Part shown: positions 33,308-41,797 of the stretch, piece after piece
Layout: the number at the start of each line of letters is the position of its first letter
Numbering within the stretch: the stretch's first letter is position 1
Assembly: GCF_009766005.1 (NCBI RefSeq)
Contig: NZ_LMUK01000033.1
Location: 1 to 48,744, forward strand
DNA from: Bradyrhizobium sp. S69
Lineage (GTDB): Bacteria; Pseudomonadota; Alphaproteobacteria; Rhizobiales; Xanthobacteraceae
Direction of reading: 5' to 3'
Length of the DNA: 48,744 nucleotides
Notes under the pieces: generated by a model
Told to the model about the DNA's origin: nothing
Databases searched by the model: none
Seen by the model: the letters and a program-made list of their open reading frames with translations, nothing else
Translations under genes and position numbers: made by a program

Positions 33308-34603
33308 ATGCCCGCACCCAAGCCGCCCGCTTTCGAGACCCTCAGCCTGCATGCCGGGCAACATCCCGACCCCGTGACCGGCGCACGCGCCGTCCCGATC
33401 TATCAAACCACGTCCTACGTGTTCCAGGATTCCGAGCACGCCGCGGCGTTGTTCAACCTCGAACGCGCCGGCCACATCTACACCCGGATTTCGAATCCTA
33501 CGACCGCCGTGCTCGAAGAGCGCCTCGCCGCGCTGGAAAACGGCGTCGGCGCGATCTGCACCGCGAGCGGCATGGCAGCACTTCATCTGGCGATCGCAAC
33601 CTTGCTGAACGCCGGCGACCACATCGTCGCCTCGGCCTCGCTCTATGGCGGCACCATCAATCTCCTGGCGCATACGCTGCCGCGCTTCGGCATCACTACG
33701 ACATTCGTCAAGCCGCGCGCGCTCGATGAGTTCCGCGGCAGCATCCGTCCCAACACCCGCCTCGTCATCGGCGAGACCATCGGCAATCCAGGCCTCGAAG
33801 TGCTGGATATCCCGGAAGTCGCGGCGATCGCGCATGCCGCCAAAATCCCGCTGCTGATCGACAACACTTTTGCGACGCCCTATCTGAGCCGGCCGATCGA
33901 GCTCGGCGCCGATCTGGTGATGCATTCGGCGACCAAATGGATCGGCGGCCACGGCATCGCGATCGGCGGCGCGATCATCGATGGCGGGCGGTTCGACTGG
34001 CGCGCGTCGGGCAAGTTCCCGGTGCTGACCGAACCCTATGCCGGCTATCACGGCATCGTCTTCGACGAGCAATTCGGCACCGCCGCCTTCATCATGCGGG
34101 CGCGCACTGAAGGTTTGCGCGATTTCGGCGCGTGCCTGTCGCCGACCAATGCCTTTCAACTGTTGCAGGGCGTTGAGACGCTTGGCATTCGCATGGATCG
34201 CCACCTCGCCAATACGCAATCGGTGCTGGAGGCCCTCGCCGCGAACAAGGCGGTCGACTGGGTGCTGCACCCCTCGCTGGAAAATCATCCCGACCATGCG
34301 CTGGCGAAACGGCTGTTGCCGCGCGGCGCCGGCTCGATCGTCAGCTTCGGCATCAAGGGCGGACGGCCCGCCGGCAAGAAGTTCATCGAGAGCTTGCGGA
34401 TGATTAGCCATCTCGCCAATGTCGGCGACGCCAAGACGCTGGTGATTCATCCGGCATCGACCACGCACCAGCAGATGGATGCAGCCCAGCTCAAGACCGC
34501 GGGCATCGGCGAAGAGCTGGTGCGGCTGTCGGTCGGTATCGAGACCGCCGCCGATATCATCGACGATCTCGGCCAGGCGCTTCGTATTTCGCAGAAGGCT
34601 TGA
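33308..34603 (+). CDS. metY: O-acetylhomoserine sulfhydrylase MetY
   Basis: 431 residues. FETLSLHAGQHPDPVTGARA and PIYQTTSYVFQDSEHAAALF at the N-terminus, YTRISNPTTAVLEERLAALE, the PLP-stacking region GETIGNPGLEVLDIPEVA and the PLP lysine in HSATKWIGGHGIAIGG. Length (431, longer than MetB/MetC/MetZ) and the long C-terminal domain indicate MetY. It converts O-acetylhomoserine and sulfide to homocysteine. Next to the sulfonate operon, it would assimilate the sulfur released there after sulfite reduction. It precedes the hydrolase gene by 3 bp. Confidence 0.93.
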   Translation: MPAPKPPAFETLSLHAGQHPDPVTGARAVPIYQTTSYVFQDSEHAAALFNLERAGHIYTRISNPTTAVLEERLAALENGVGAICTASGMAALHLAIATLLNAGDHIVASASLYGGTINLLAHTLPRFGITTTFVKPRALDEFRGSIRPNTRLVIGETIGNPGLEVLDIPEVAAIAHAAKIPLLIDNTFATPYLSRPIELGADLVMHSATKWIGGHGIAIGGAIIDGGRFDWRASGKFPVLTEPYAGYHGIVFDEQFGTAAFIMRARTEGLRDFGACLSPTNAFQLLQGVETLGIRMDRHLANTQSVLEALAANKAVDWVLHPSLENHPDHALAKRLLPRGAGSIVSFGIKGGRPAGKKFIESLRMISHLANVGDAKTLVIHPASTTHQQMDAAQLKTAGIGEELVRLSVGIETAADIIDDLGQALRISQKA

Positions 34604-34606
34604 GCC

Positions 34607-35389
34607 ATGCTTCTCCATGTGAACGGCACCGAGATTTTCGCCGCCACCGGCGGCCGCGAATTCGATCCCAGTTTGCCCGCGATCGTGCTGCTGCACGGCG
34701 CCGGCTTCGATCACACGACCTGGGCGCTGCACACCCGCTGGTTTGCGCATCACGGCTTTGCGGTGCTGGCGCCGGATCTGCCCGGCCATGGGCGCTCGGC
34801 GGGCGATCCACTATCCACCATCGCCGACATGGCGGACTGGACCGCGGCGCTGATCGCGGCCGCGGGCGCGACAAGTGCGCGGCTGGTCGGCCATTCCATG
34901 GGATCGCTGATTGCGCTGGAGACTGCGGCGCGGCATCCGTCAAAGGTCTCGGGCCTGAGCCTGATCGGAACGGCGGCGACCATGACGGTCGGGCCTGATC
35001 TGTTGCGCGCGGCCGAAGCCAATGATCAGGCCGCGATCGACATGGTCTCGATCTGGGGACTGGGTTTTCAGGCCGAACTCGGCGGCAGCCTGGCGCCCGG
35101 CCTGTGGATGCATTCCGGCGCCCAGCGCGTGCTCGAACAATGCCGGCCCGGCGTGCTGTACAACGATCTTGCCGCCTGCAACGCCTACCAGGGCGCGCTC
35201 GCGGCAGCCACGACGATCACCGTGCCGGCAACCTTGATCCTCGGCGAACGCGACATGATGACCCCTGCGAAAGCCGGCAAGGCGCTTGCGGCTGCGATCC
35301 CGCATGCCAAGACCATCGTGCTGCCGGGCGCCGGTCACATGATGATGGTCGAACGCCCCGACGAACTGCTCGCGGCGCTACAGGGCTGA
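34607..35389 (+). CDS. Alpha/beta-hydrolase
   Basis: 260 residues. Oxyanion-hole segment VLLHGAGFDHTTWAL, PDLPGHGRSAGDPLST, nucleophile elbow VGHSMGSLIALE (Ser), Asp in ILGERDMMTPA and His in PGAGHMMMVERPDEL: a complete Ser-Asp-His triad. No signal peptide, so cytoplasmic. Substrate unknown; the close spacing after metY suggests a link to sulfur metabolism or to thioester/ester by-products, as inference only. Confidence 0.87.
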   Translation: MLLHVNGTEIFAATGGREFDPSLPAIVLLHGAGFDHTTWALHTRWFAHHGFAVLAPDLPGHGRSAGDPLSTIADMADWTAALIAAAGATSARLVGHSMGSLIALETAARHPSKVSGLSLIGTAATMTVGPDLLRAAEANDQAAIDMVSIWGLGFQAELGGSLAPGLWMHSGAQRVLEQCRPGVLYNDLAACNAYQGALAAATTITVPATLILGERDMMTPAKAGKALAAAIPHAKTIVLPGAGHMMMVERPDELLAALQG

Positions 35390-35418
35390 GGTACGCCGTT
35401 CTAGAGCTTGATGATTAT

Positions 35419-35560
35419 TGATTGAATCGGTCGCGATTTCCCTTCACCTCTCCCGTTGGGAGAGGTCGGCGCGTAGCGCCGGGTGAGGGGTTAGAGCCTC
35501 TCGTTTGGTATAAGGGCCCTCACCCGATTTGCTTCGCAAATCGACCTCTCCCCAACGGGA
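35419..35560. repeat. GATTGAATCGG...GGTGAGGGGTT repeat, short copy
   Basis: 142-bp copy of the element also found at 27016-27288, same orientation, without the inserted palindromes. It is built of three hairpins (ACCTCTCCC-GTT-GGGAGAGGT; CGGCGCGTAGCGCCG; GATTTGCTTCGCAAATC) and its two ends, CACCTCTCCCGTT and GACCTCTCCCCAACGGG, pair too. It sits at the end of the metY-hydrolase unit. Confidence 0.75.
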
Positions 35561-35568
35561 CCCCGTCG

Positions 35569-35724
35569 CTAGATCTTGATCGGCACGAAATGATTGAGGC
35601 CGATCAGGATCACCAACAGCACGATTCCGAGGCCGAGGCTCCAGCCGATCAGCTTCTTCTCGATCGGCAGCAGAGGTTCGACCTCCGCCGTGGCGAGTTC
35701 ATTCCTGAGGTCCGGTTGCGACAT
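35569..35724 (-). CDS. 51-residue membrane protein next to the YeiH-type transporter
   Basis: ATG at 35724, stop TAG at 35569-35571. The peptide has a polar acidic N-terminus (MSQPDLRNELATAEVEPLLP), then EKKLIGWSLGLGIVLLVILIG, a single membrane helix, and ends LNHFVPIKI. It starts 22 bp after the stop of the transporter gene on the same strand, so the two should be co-transcribed. Small single-pass partners of transporters are well known in other families; I know of none described for YeiH, so the partnership is inference. Confidence 0.65.
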   Translation of the reverse strand: MSQPDLRNELATAEVEPLLPIEKKLIGWSLGLGIVLLVILIGLNHFVPIKI

Positions 35725-35746
35725 CGCGTATTCCTTCTAAAAACAT

Positions 35747-37219
35747 TCAGCTCGCGAGCGGCGGCTTGAAGCCGCTGAAGAACAGCCAGGAGATCAGGAG
35801 CCCGACCCAGATCACAAATCCGAACAGGCTGACGAAATACACCGCGGCCAGTTTGCCAAAGCCCTGTTGCCACAGCTTGCGGAAATCCGAGAGCACGCCG
35901 ATCGAAAAGAACGTCAGGATGAAGAAGATTACGCGGAACACGTTGGCTTCGCCCGCCGCGGCCGGCAACGCCTTCGCGATCTCCGGCGTCGATCCGACCG
36001 CCAGCCACAGCGACACCGCGAACACGAAGATGAAGCCGAGGATGAATTTCGGGAAACGCTGCCAGATTTCCGACGGCTTTGCCCGGTCCGGCCCCTTGTC
36101 GATGTGATTGGTCCAGATGTAGCCGAGGATGAACGCCCAGATCCCGATGAAGATATCGATGAAGATTTTGACGGTGGTCGTGGTCGCGAGAATCCAGCCC
36201 GGCTGATAGTGGATGCCTTCCGCCGCCGCCTTCGCCATAATCAAGGACTCGGTGATGCCGCCGCCGGCCACCGCCGCGCCATCGGTCTTGATCGCAAGGC
36301 CGATCCAGGCGCCTGCCACCAGCGGCTCCTGCCACAGAAAGGTCTGGGCCAGGAACGGCAGGATCAGGATTTCAATGACGGCGAACACCACCACCAGCGA
36401 GGACACCAGCACCGGCACCGCGGGCCGCGCCCGGATCGCGCCGCCGGTTGCGATCGCGGCTGCGACGCCGCAGATCGAAATGCCGGACGCCAGCGGCACC
36501 GACCATTCGCGGCTGAAGCCGAACCATTTGCGCGAGATGTAATAGATGATGGACCAGTAGATCAGATAGGCCTCGACGATCGCCGCGGCGCCGCGCAGCA
36601 GCAGCGACGACGCAAGGTTGAGCCGCGCCGCCGCGGTCACCGCGACGGTAGCGCCGAGAATCACGATCGCGATCTTGATATAGAGCTCCGGCCGGATCGC
36701 TTCTTTCAGCCAATCGGCGAGCCTTGGAAAGAAGTTGGCGATGATCAGCCCGGCCAGCAGTGCGACGACAAAGCCGCCTTCATTGGTCAATTTAAGCGAC
36801 CACGCGATGCCGAATTTCTGCTGCTCGGCCGGCGTCACCGCGGCGATATGGGCATAGCTGCCGAGAATCCAGCTCGCATAGGCGAAGGCAAACACCGCCG
36901 TGAAGGCGATGGCGAATTTCCTGGCGTCGGCGCCCAGCGTGGTCACGCCGAGGCTCAACACGATCACCAGCGCGGCATAAGTAGCGATCAGCGCGCCGCC
37001 GCCGCCGAGCCCGGCATAGGCCTTGGCGATCGGGCTTAGCGCCGTCGTCACATCGGTATAGACCGAGGTGGTGACCGCCCAGCCCAAAAGATCGGTTCCG
37101 GCAATGCTGAAAAGCGATGCGGCGAAAACCAACAGGCCGATCACCAGCGCGAGCCAGTCCTCATTCAACCGCGCCTTCAGAGCGATGGGCTCTGAACGTT
37201 CAACCGCAATATCCGACAT
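35747..37219 (-). CDS. YeiH-family putative sulfate/sulfite exporter
   Basis: 490 residues with about 10-12 membrane helices. N-terminal LNEDWLALVIGLLVFAASLF; then TNEGGFVVALLAGLIIANFF and PLASGISICGVAAAIATGGA, the conserved SGISICG-x-xA-A motif of the YeiH/PF03601 family, and later IKTDGAAVAGGGITESLIM. It is over 100 residues longer than E. coli YeiH, mainly through extra sequence between the first helices (about 40-130). The function of this family is not firmly shown. Lying between two sulfonate clusters that release sulfite, an export role for sulfite or sulfate is reasonable. Confidence 0.8.
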   Translation of the reverse strand: MSDIAVERSEPIALKARLNEDWLALVIGLLVFAASLFSIAGTDLLGWAVTTSVYTDVTTALSPIAKAYAGLGGGGALIATYAALVIVLSLGVTTLGADARKFAIAFTAVFAFAYASWILGSYAHIAAVTPAEQQKFGIAWSLKLTNEGGFVVALLAGLIIANFFPRLADWLKEAIRPELYIKIAIVILGATVAVTAAARLNLASSLLLRGAAAIVEAYLIYWSIIYYISRKWFGFSREWSVPLASGISICGVAAAIATGGAIRARPAVPVLVSSLVVVFAVIEILILPFLAQTFLWQEPLVAGAWIGLAIKTDGAAVAGGGITESLIMAKAAAEGIHYQPGWILATTTTVKIFIDIFIGIWAFILGYIWTNHIDKGPDRAKPSEIWQRFPKFILGFIFVFAVSLWLAVGSTPEIAKALPAAAGEANVFRVIFFILTFFSIGVLSDFRKLWQQGFGKLAAVYFVSLFGFVIWVGLLISWLFFSGFKPPLAS

Positions 37220-37424
37220 CCGACGTCCCCGACGCTTCCGAACAGAAGCCTGCTAGATCGCGCGCCCGGCAAGCAGCCGACGCCCCCACATCGAATATGA
37301 CGGCGAAATAACGGCAGCCGCAATCTCACAGAATTCTTTTGTTGATCGCGCGCAGGCAACAGCGTTCTCGCAAACCACGATGGCGTAGAAGGAATGACTT
37401 TTGTTGAAGCGTCGACCTCGCATT

Positions 37425-37505
37425 CGTCATTGCGAGGAGCGCAGCGACGAAGCAATCCAGTCTTTCTTGCGGCCTGGATTGCTTCGCTTCGCTCGCAATG
37501 ACGAA
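37425..37505. repeat. GTCATTGCGAG repeat, uninterrupted copy
   Basis: GTCATTGCGAGGAGCGCAGC with GACGAAGCAATCCAG on the left pairs with CTGGATTGCTTCGCTTCGCT and CGCAATGACG on the right. A single right arm of the same family stands alone at 37707-37736, and an interrupted copy is at 45383-45504. Located in the 538-bp gap upstream of the YeiH gene together with the next repeat. Confidence 0.8.
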
Positions 37506-37574
37506 CGAGAGAATCGGCCTAGTCGACTCAAACTCCTCAGACTCATCCTGAGAGCCTCTGAAGCTATCTCTGAC

Positions 37575-37680
37575 GTCATCCTGAGGTGCGAGCTCTTGCG
37601 AGCCTCGAAGGATGGCTGCAAGCACCGAGCTGAACACCATCCTTCGAGACGCGGCGAAGACGCCGCTCCTCAGGATGACG
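37575..37680. repeat. CATCCTGAGG palindromic repeat, copy 1
   Basis: GTCATCCTGAGGTGCGAGC and CCTCGAAGGATGG on the left pair with CCATCCTTCGAG and GCTCCTCAGGATGACG on the right, giving a long hairpin with a TGCAAGCACCGAGCTGAACA loop. A second copy is at 48055-48166. The loop and arm ends are conserved while the middle of the stem changes on both sides. Confidence 0.8.
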
Positions 37681-37706
37681 GTCGAGCCAGTAACCACAAG
37701 CAAGAA

Positions 37707-37736
37707 CTGGATTGCTTCGCTTCGCTCGCAATGACG
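37707..37736. repeat. Single arm of the GTCATTGCGAG repeat
   Basis: CTGGATTGCTTCGCTTCGCT then CGCAATGACG: identical to the right arm of the copy at 37425-37505, without a left arm. Probably a deletion product. No gene is visible in 37220-37757. Confidence 0.65.
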
Positions 37737-37757
37737 ACCTGAGGCGCCGCGGTCGCC

Positions 37758-38699
37758 CTAAAGCCCCGTTCCCTTACCGATGGCCTCCGAAAACGAACGG
37801 TCGACGATATCGGCCGCATTCAGTTTCTGCTTGATCAGGCCGGCGCGGAAATACAGGTCGATGGTCTGCTGCTCGCCGGCGACCACGCTGTCGTCGATCG
37901 GGGCGACGTGGATTTTCGCCCGGCTCAGCCAGTTCAGTGGCACCGCCGGCGGGATGTTCATCAGCTTGCCCCAGGTTTCGGCGTAAGCGCCGACATTCGA
38001 CAGTGACCAGGCGCGGGCCGCCGTGAGGCGGCGGAGGAAATCTTCCAGTTCCGGCCGCTTGTCGCGGATCGCATCGGGCGAGGCAACCTGAAAGCCCAGT
38101 CCGGGCGTAATGCCTTCAGCCGTGATCACGCGCACCGACCGAAACAATACTTCTTCCTGGCTGACATACGGCTCCCAGGTCGACCAAGCATCGACGGAAC
38201 CCTGCGTGTACGCCACCTTGGCATCCGACGGCGCCAGGAACACGATCTGCACATCGCTCGGAGACCATCCTTTCGCTTCCAGCGCTGCCAGAATCAACTG
38301 ATGCCCGATCGAGCCCCGACCGGTGGCGATCTTCTTTCCCCTCAGATCCTCAAAGCTGTGAATTTTGGAATCGCGCGGCACCAGGATTGCGAGACCGTCC
38401 CGACTCTGGCGAATGGTGCCGATGGCTTTGACCGGGACGTTAGCCGCCGCGGCAAAGGTAAAGGGCGCGTCGCCAACCAATCCGGTATCGATCGCGCCGG
38501 CGCCGAGCGCCTCCAGCAACGGCGCTGCCGCCGGAAATTCCTTCCACTCGATCTTGTACGGCACATCCTTCAGCACGCCCGCCGCCTGCATGACGGCCTG
38601 GGAATTTCCCTTCTGGTCGCCGACGCGCAACGTCGTCTGGGCGCTCGTGGAGGCCATCGCGCTCAGCAAGACGCCCGCAATAAGCAGGGAACGCATCAT
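37758..38699 (-). CDS. SsuA-type binding protein of the second sulfonate cluster
   Basis: 313 residues from ATG at 38699 (a second ATG follows at 38696); the frame is open to 38930 but lies inside the monooxygenase gene there. Sec signal MRSLLIAGVLLSAMASTSAQ. Mature part TLRVGDQKGNSQAVMQAAGV, YKIEWKEFPAAAPLLEALGA, DTGLVGDAPFTFAAAANVP and DAWSTWEPYVSQEE. It resembles the protein encoded at 44382-45368 more than the SsuA of the first operon. Its ATG overlaps the monooxygenase stop (ATGA). Last gene of the cluster. Confidence 0.9.
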   Translation of the reverse strand: MMRSLLIAGVLLSAMASTSAQTTLRVGDQKGNSQAVMQAAGVLKDVPYKIEWKEFPAAAPLLEALGAGAIDTGLVGDAPFTFAAAANVPVKAIGTIRQSRDGLAILVPRDSKIHSFEDLRGKKIATGRGSIGHQLILAALEAKGWSPSDVQIVFLAPSDAKVAYTQGSVDAWSTWEPYVSQEEVLFRSVRVITAEGITPGLGFQVASPDAIRDKRPELEDFLRRLTAARAWSLSNVGAYAETWGKLMNIPPAVPLNWLSRAKIHVAPIDDSVVAGEQQTIDLYFRAGLIKQKLNAADIVDRSFSEAIGKGTGL

Positions 38700-39796
38700 T
38701 CCGCCGCGACGCTTCGGGCGGCGCCACGTTCGGCGATCAGCTTGCGGGTCCGCGGAATCAATTCGCGACCATATTCGATGGCGTCGATCAAGGGATCGAA
38801 GCCACGGATCAGGAAATGGCTGACGCCGAGATCGTAATAATCGCCGAACACTTCGGCGATCTGTTCGGGCGTTCCGACCAGAGCGGTGGTGTTGCTGTTG
38901 GCGCCGGTGAGCTTGGCGATTTCGGTCCACAGCCGCTTGTCGATCCGGGTGCCCTGTTCGGCCAGCGCCAGCAGCCGGCGCGCGCCGGCGGTGGCGTGGC
39001 CGTCGGCGGGTTTGCGGTAGCCGGTCTTGTCTTGCAGTGCGGTGGCTTGCGCCAGGATAGCCTCAGCCTTGGCCCAGGCCTTTTCCTCGGTGTCGGCGAG
39101 GATCGGCCGGATCGAGAGGCTGAAGCGCGGCGCCGGCCGGCCGTGCTTGGCGGCCGCGGCCCTGACACGCGACGTCACATCGCGCACCTGCGCGTAGGAT
39201 TCGCCCCACAGCGCGAACGTATCGGCGTGCTTGCCGGCGACCTCGATCGCGGCGTCCGAGGCGCCACCGACAAAAATCGGGATGCCTTCGCTGCGATACG
39301 GCTTGATCTGCGAAAAGCCGTTTTCAACCTTGTAATATTTGCCGTTATAGGAAAACGGTTTTGTGCTGCTCCATTCCGAACGCACGATATCCAGGAATTC
39401 ATCGGTGCGGGCGTAGCGCTCGTCCTTGTCGTCGATGACGTTGCCGTCCTGCTTCAATTCGGTGGCGTTGCCGCCGGTGATCACATGCAGCGCGACCCGG
39501 CCGCCGGACAATTGATCGACGGTCGCCAACTGACGCGCGATCAAGGTCGGCGCGGTAAAGCCCGGACGCTGCGCGATCAAGACATTCAGTCGGTCGGTGA
39601 CGCCGAGCACATGCTGGCCGATCTGCAAGCCATCCGGCGTGGTGGAATGAAATGCCAGCAGCGCGCGGTCGAACCCGGCGTTTTCGTGGGCCTTCGCTAC
39701 CGTCTCGATATGATGGCGATCGAGAATGGGTCCCTGCCGCACGACGGTTTCGGATGAATTGTTGTTGCTGATGTAGCCGATGAATTCCACTGACAT
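38696..39796 (-). CDS. Luciferase-like sulfonate/sulfone monooxygenase (SsuD-like)
   Basis: 366 residues from ATG at 39796 with AGGGAG upstream. SVEFIGYISNNNSSETVVR, RALLAFHSTTPDGLQIGQHV, LIAQRPGFTAPTLIARQLAT, GRVALHVITGGNATELKQDG and GIPIFVGGASDAAIEVAGKH show the FMN-dependent LLM fold, close to SsuD but a different branch. It should use FMNH2 to cleave a C-S bond. No reductase gene is in this cluster, so it may share the one at 27349. It lies between an SfnB-like gene and a binding-protein gene. Confidence 0.88.
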   Translation of the reverse strand: MSVEFIGYISNNNSSETVVRQGPILDRHHIETVAKAHENAGFDRALLAFHSTTPDGLQIGQHVLGVTDRLNVLIAQRPGFTAPTLIARQLATVDQLSGGRVALHVITGGNATELKQDGNVIDDKDERYARTDEFLDIVRSEWSSTKPFSYNGKYYKVENGFSQIKPYRSEGIPIFVGGASDAAIEVAGKHADTFALWGESYAQVRDVTSRVRAAAAKHGRPAPRFSLSIRPILADTEEKAWAKAEAILAQATALQDKTGYRKPADGHATAGARRLLALAEQGTRIDKRLWTEIAKLTGANSNTTALVGTPEQIAEVFGDYYDLGVSHFLIRGFDPLIDAIEYGRELIPRTRKLIAERGAARSVAAE

Positions 39797-39827
39797 CGGA
39801 TCACTCCCTGTTGAATTCCAGAAAATT

Positions 39828-41006
39828 TCAAATGCCGAGCGCGAGCCGCCCGGCCGTGACGCGCGTCGCGTCGTCCTGTGGCGTATGAACCCGGCCGCAT
39901 AGCACATCGCGATAGTGCCGTTCCAGCGGATTGGCGCGGGTCAGCCCGTGATTGCTGGTCAGTGACAAAGCGTCCTCGACCACCGCGATGGCATTGTTGG
40001 TCACCGTCAGCTTGATGATGTTGGATTCCGATGCGCTCAACAGCACGCCATCGTCGAAATCCCCAGCGAAGCTGTCGATCAGGCGGGCGTTGACGGCGAG
40101 ACGCGCCTCAATGCCGCCGACGATCTCCTGCGCGCGCGGCAGCGTTGCCAACGACGCGCCGAGATTGGACGGCACACGGTTTTTCAGAAAATCGACCAGC
40201 CAGTCCCGCGCGGCCCGCGCGATGCCGTCATAGATCGCGGCGACGAAGATCGCGTGAACGGTGGCTTGGGTGAAATCCGGCACCCGCCAGTCGTCCGGCT
40301 TGCGAACGTCGATTTCGTGATCGAGCGGAAACACCACGTCGTCGAAGATCACGTCATGGCTGCCGCTGGCGCGTAAGCCCAGATGATCCCAGGTCTCGAC
40401 GATGCGCGTGCCCGGCAGTCCTGCGGGAACCAGGAACAGGCCGACGCGCGCCACGGGCTCGTCGGTTCTCGCCCACACCGCGTACCATTTCAGGATTGGC
40501 GCGCCGGTCGAATAGATCTTGCGGCCGGTCAGCCGCCATCCGGTCTCGGTCTTGCGCACGATCGTGGCCGGCAACCCGCCGCGCGACGGCGAACCCAGAT
40601 CAGGCTCGACCCGCAGCGCGTTGATCAGCGCCACGCCTGCGATGGTTTCGCCGGCCAGCTTGCGCGCAAGCCGCGCCGGCCAGCGCGTGCTTTTCGCCAT
40701 CACCAGATGCTGGATGTAATGCATCGACAGCACCAAAGCGGTCGACGGATCGGCTTTTCCGAAGATGCCGAGGATCCGCGCCGTATCGAGCGCGCTGGCG
40801 CCATGGCCGCCCAGCGCCGTCGGCACGGTCAGCGCCAGCAGTCCCGCCTCGGAAAGCTCCTTGAAATTCTCGAATGGAAAACTGGCGTCGCGGTCATGCT
40901 TCGCCGCCCGCGCCGCGAATTCGCTGGCCAGTAGCCTGGCGCATTCGAACGGGACCGGCGTGGCATCCAGCGTCTTGCGTACCGAACCGCTATTCGCGCT
41001 CACCAT
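39828..41006 (-). CDS. Acyl-CoA-dehydrogenase-fold flavoprotein (SfnB/DszC-like)
   Basis: 392 residues. ALTVPTALGGHGASALDTAR, LSMHYIQHLVMAKST, GLRASGSHDVIFDDVVFP and a C-terminal helical domain with SNHGLTRANPLERHYRDVL. The pattern belongs to the acyl-CoA dehydrogenase-like group used in organosulfur oxidation (SfnB, DszC), which form C4a-peroxyflavin from FMNH2, rather than true fatty-acid dehydrogenases; the catalytic Glu of the latter is not evident. The ATG overlaps the ATPase stop (ATGGTGA). It probably works with the following SsuD-like enzyme on a sulfone or sulfonate. Confidence 0.82.
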   Translation of the reverse strand: MVSANSGSVRKTLDATPVPFECARLLASEFAARAAKHDRDASFPFENFKELSEAGLLALTVPTALGGHGASALDTARILGIFGKADPSTALVLSMHYIQHLVMAKSTRWPARLARKLAGETIAGVALINALRVEPDLGSPSRGGLPATIVRKTETGWRLTGRKIYSTGAPILKWYAVWARTDEPVARVGLFLVPAGLPGTRIVETWDHLGLRASGSHDVIFDDVVFPLDHEIDVRKPDDWRVPDFTQATVHAIFVAAIYDGIARAARDWLVDFLKNRVPSNLGASLATLPRAQEIVGGIEARLAVNARLIDSFAGDFDDGVLLSASESNIIKLTVTNNAIAVVEDALSLTSNHGLTRANPLERHYRDVLCGRVHTPQDDATRVTAGRLALGI

Positions 41007-41797
41007 GTTGCGTCCAATCCAAGCAGGCCAAGGATCTCGTGGCGCAGTTCGACCAGCTTTGGATCGCCGCGGTGCCGGGGATAGGGACGGTCCACGGCAA
41101 TGTCGGCCTTGATCCGCGCCGGGCGATCACTGAACACGATGACGCGATTGGCGAGAAACACCGCCTCCTCGACATCATGGGTCACCAGCAGCGTGGTGAA
41201 TCCGCTGCGCTGCCAAAGAGCGGCGATTTCCGCTTGCATGGTAATACGCGTCAGCGAATCGAGCTTGCCGAGCGGCTCGTCGAGAATCAGGATTCGAGGG
41301 TCGTTGACCAGCGCGCGCGCCAGCGCGACCCGCTGCGCCATGCCGCCGGAGAGCTGATGCGGATAGGCATTGCGAAAGGTCGAGAGACCGACAAGGTCGA
41401 TCGCCGCATCGACGCGGTGACGCTGCTGCTTCAGAATGCCCTGGGCTTCCGGGCCGAGCGCGACGTTGTGCCAGACGGTCCGCCACGGCAACAGCGTCGG
41501 ATCCTGAAACACCACGACCCGCGATGGGAACGGCCCGGCGATCGGATCACCATCCTCGCGCAAGATGCCCGCGCGCGGCGGCTCGAGTCCGGCGACCAGG
41601 CGCAGCAAGGTCGACTTTCCGCACCCGGACGGGCCGAGCAAGGCGACGAATTCGCTCGCCTTGACGCTGAAGCTGACGTTGTCCAGTACCGGCAGCACGG
41701 CGCCGTCGATATCGAAGGCATGACTGACGGCTTCGACATCGAGCGAAGCCCCGGCAGCGGCCGGCAGCTCCTGTTCCGCAATCGCGAGCGCTACCAT
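41000..41797 (-). CDS. ABC transporter ATP-binding protein, second sulfonate cluster
   Basis: 265 residues from ATG at 41797; the frame is open to 41932 but there lies inside the permease gene. Walker A GPSGCGKST, VFQDPTLLPWRTVWHNVALG, signature [15 protein letters not shown], Walker B ILILDEPLGKLD, and LVTHDVEEAVFLANRVIVFS. The DPTLLPW string is that of the nitrate/sulfonate/taurine group (SsuB/TauB). It overlaps the permease stop by 7 bp and the SfnB-like start by 7 bp, so the whole set is translationally coupled. Confidence 0.92.
   Translation of the reverse strand: MVALAIAEQELPAAAGASLDVEAVSHAFDIDGAVLPVLDNVSFSVKASEFVALLGPSGCGKSTLLRLVAGLEPPRAGILREDGDPIAGPFPSRVVVFQDPTLLPWRTVWHNVALGPEAQGILKQQRHRVDAAIDLVGLSTFRNAYPHQLSGGMAQRVALARALVNDPRILILDEPLGKLDSLTRITMQAEIAALWQRSGFTTLLVTHDVEEAVFLANRVIVFSDRPARIKADIAVDRPYPRHRGDPKLVELRHEILGLLGLDATW

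Noticed and set aside
33275..34789. A minus-strand open frame of 504 codons opposite metY
   Set aside because: Shadow of metY; the product is Arg/Gly/His-rich without recognisable motifs.
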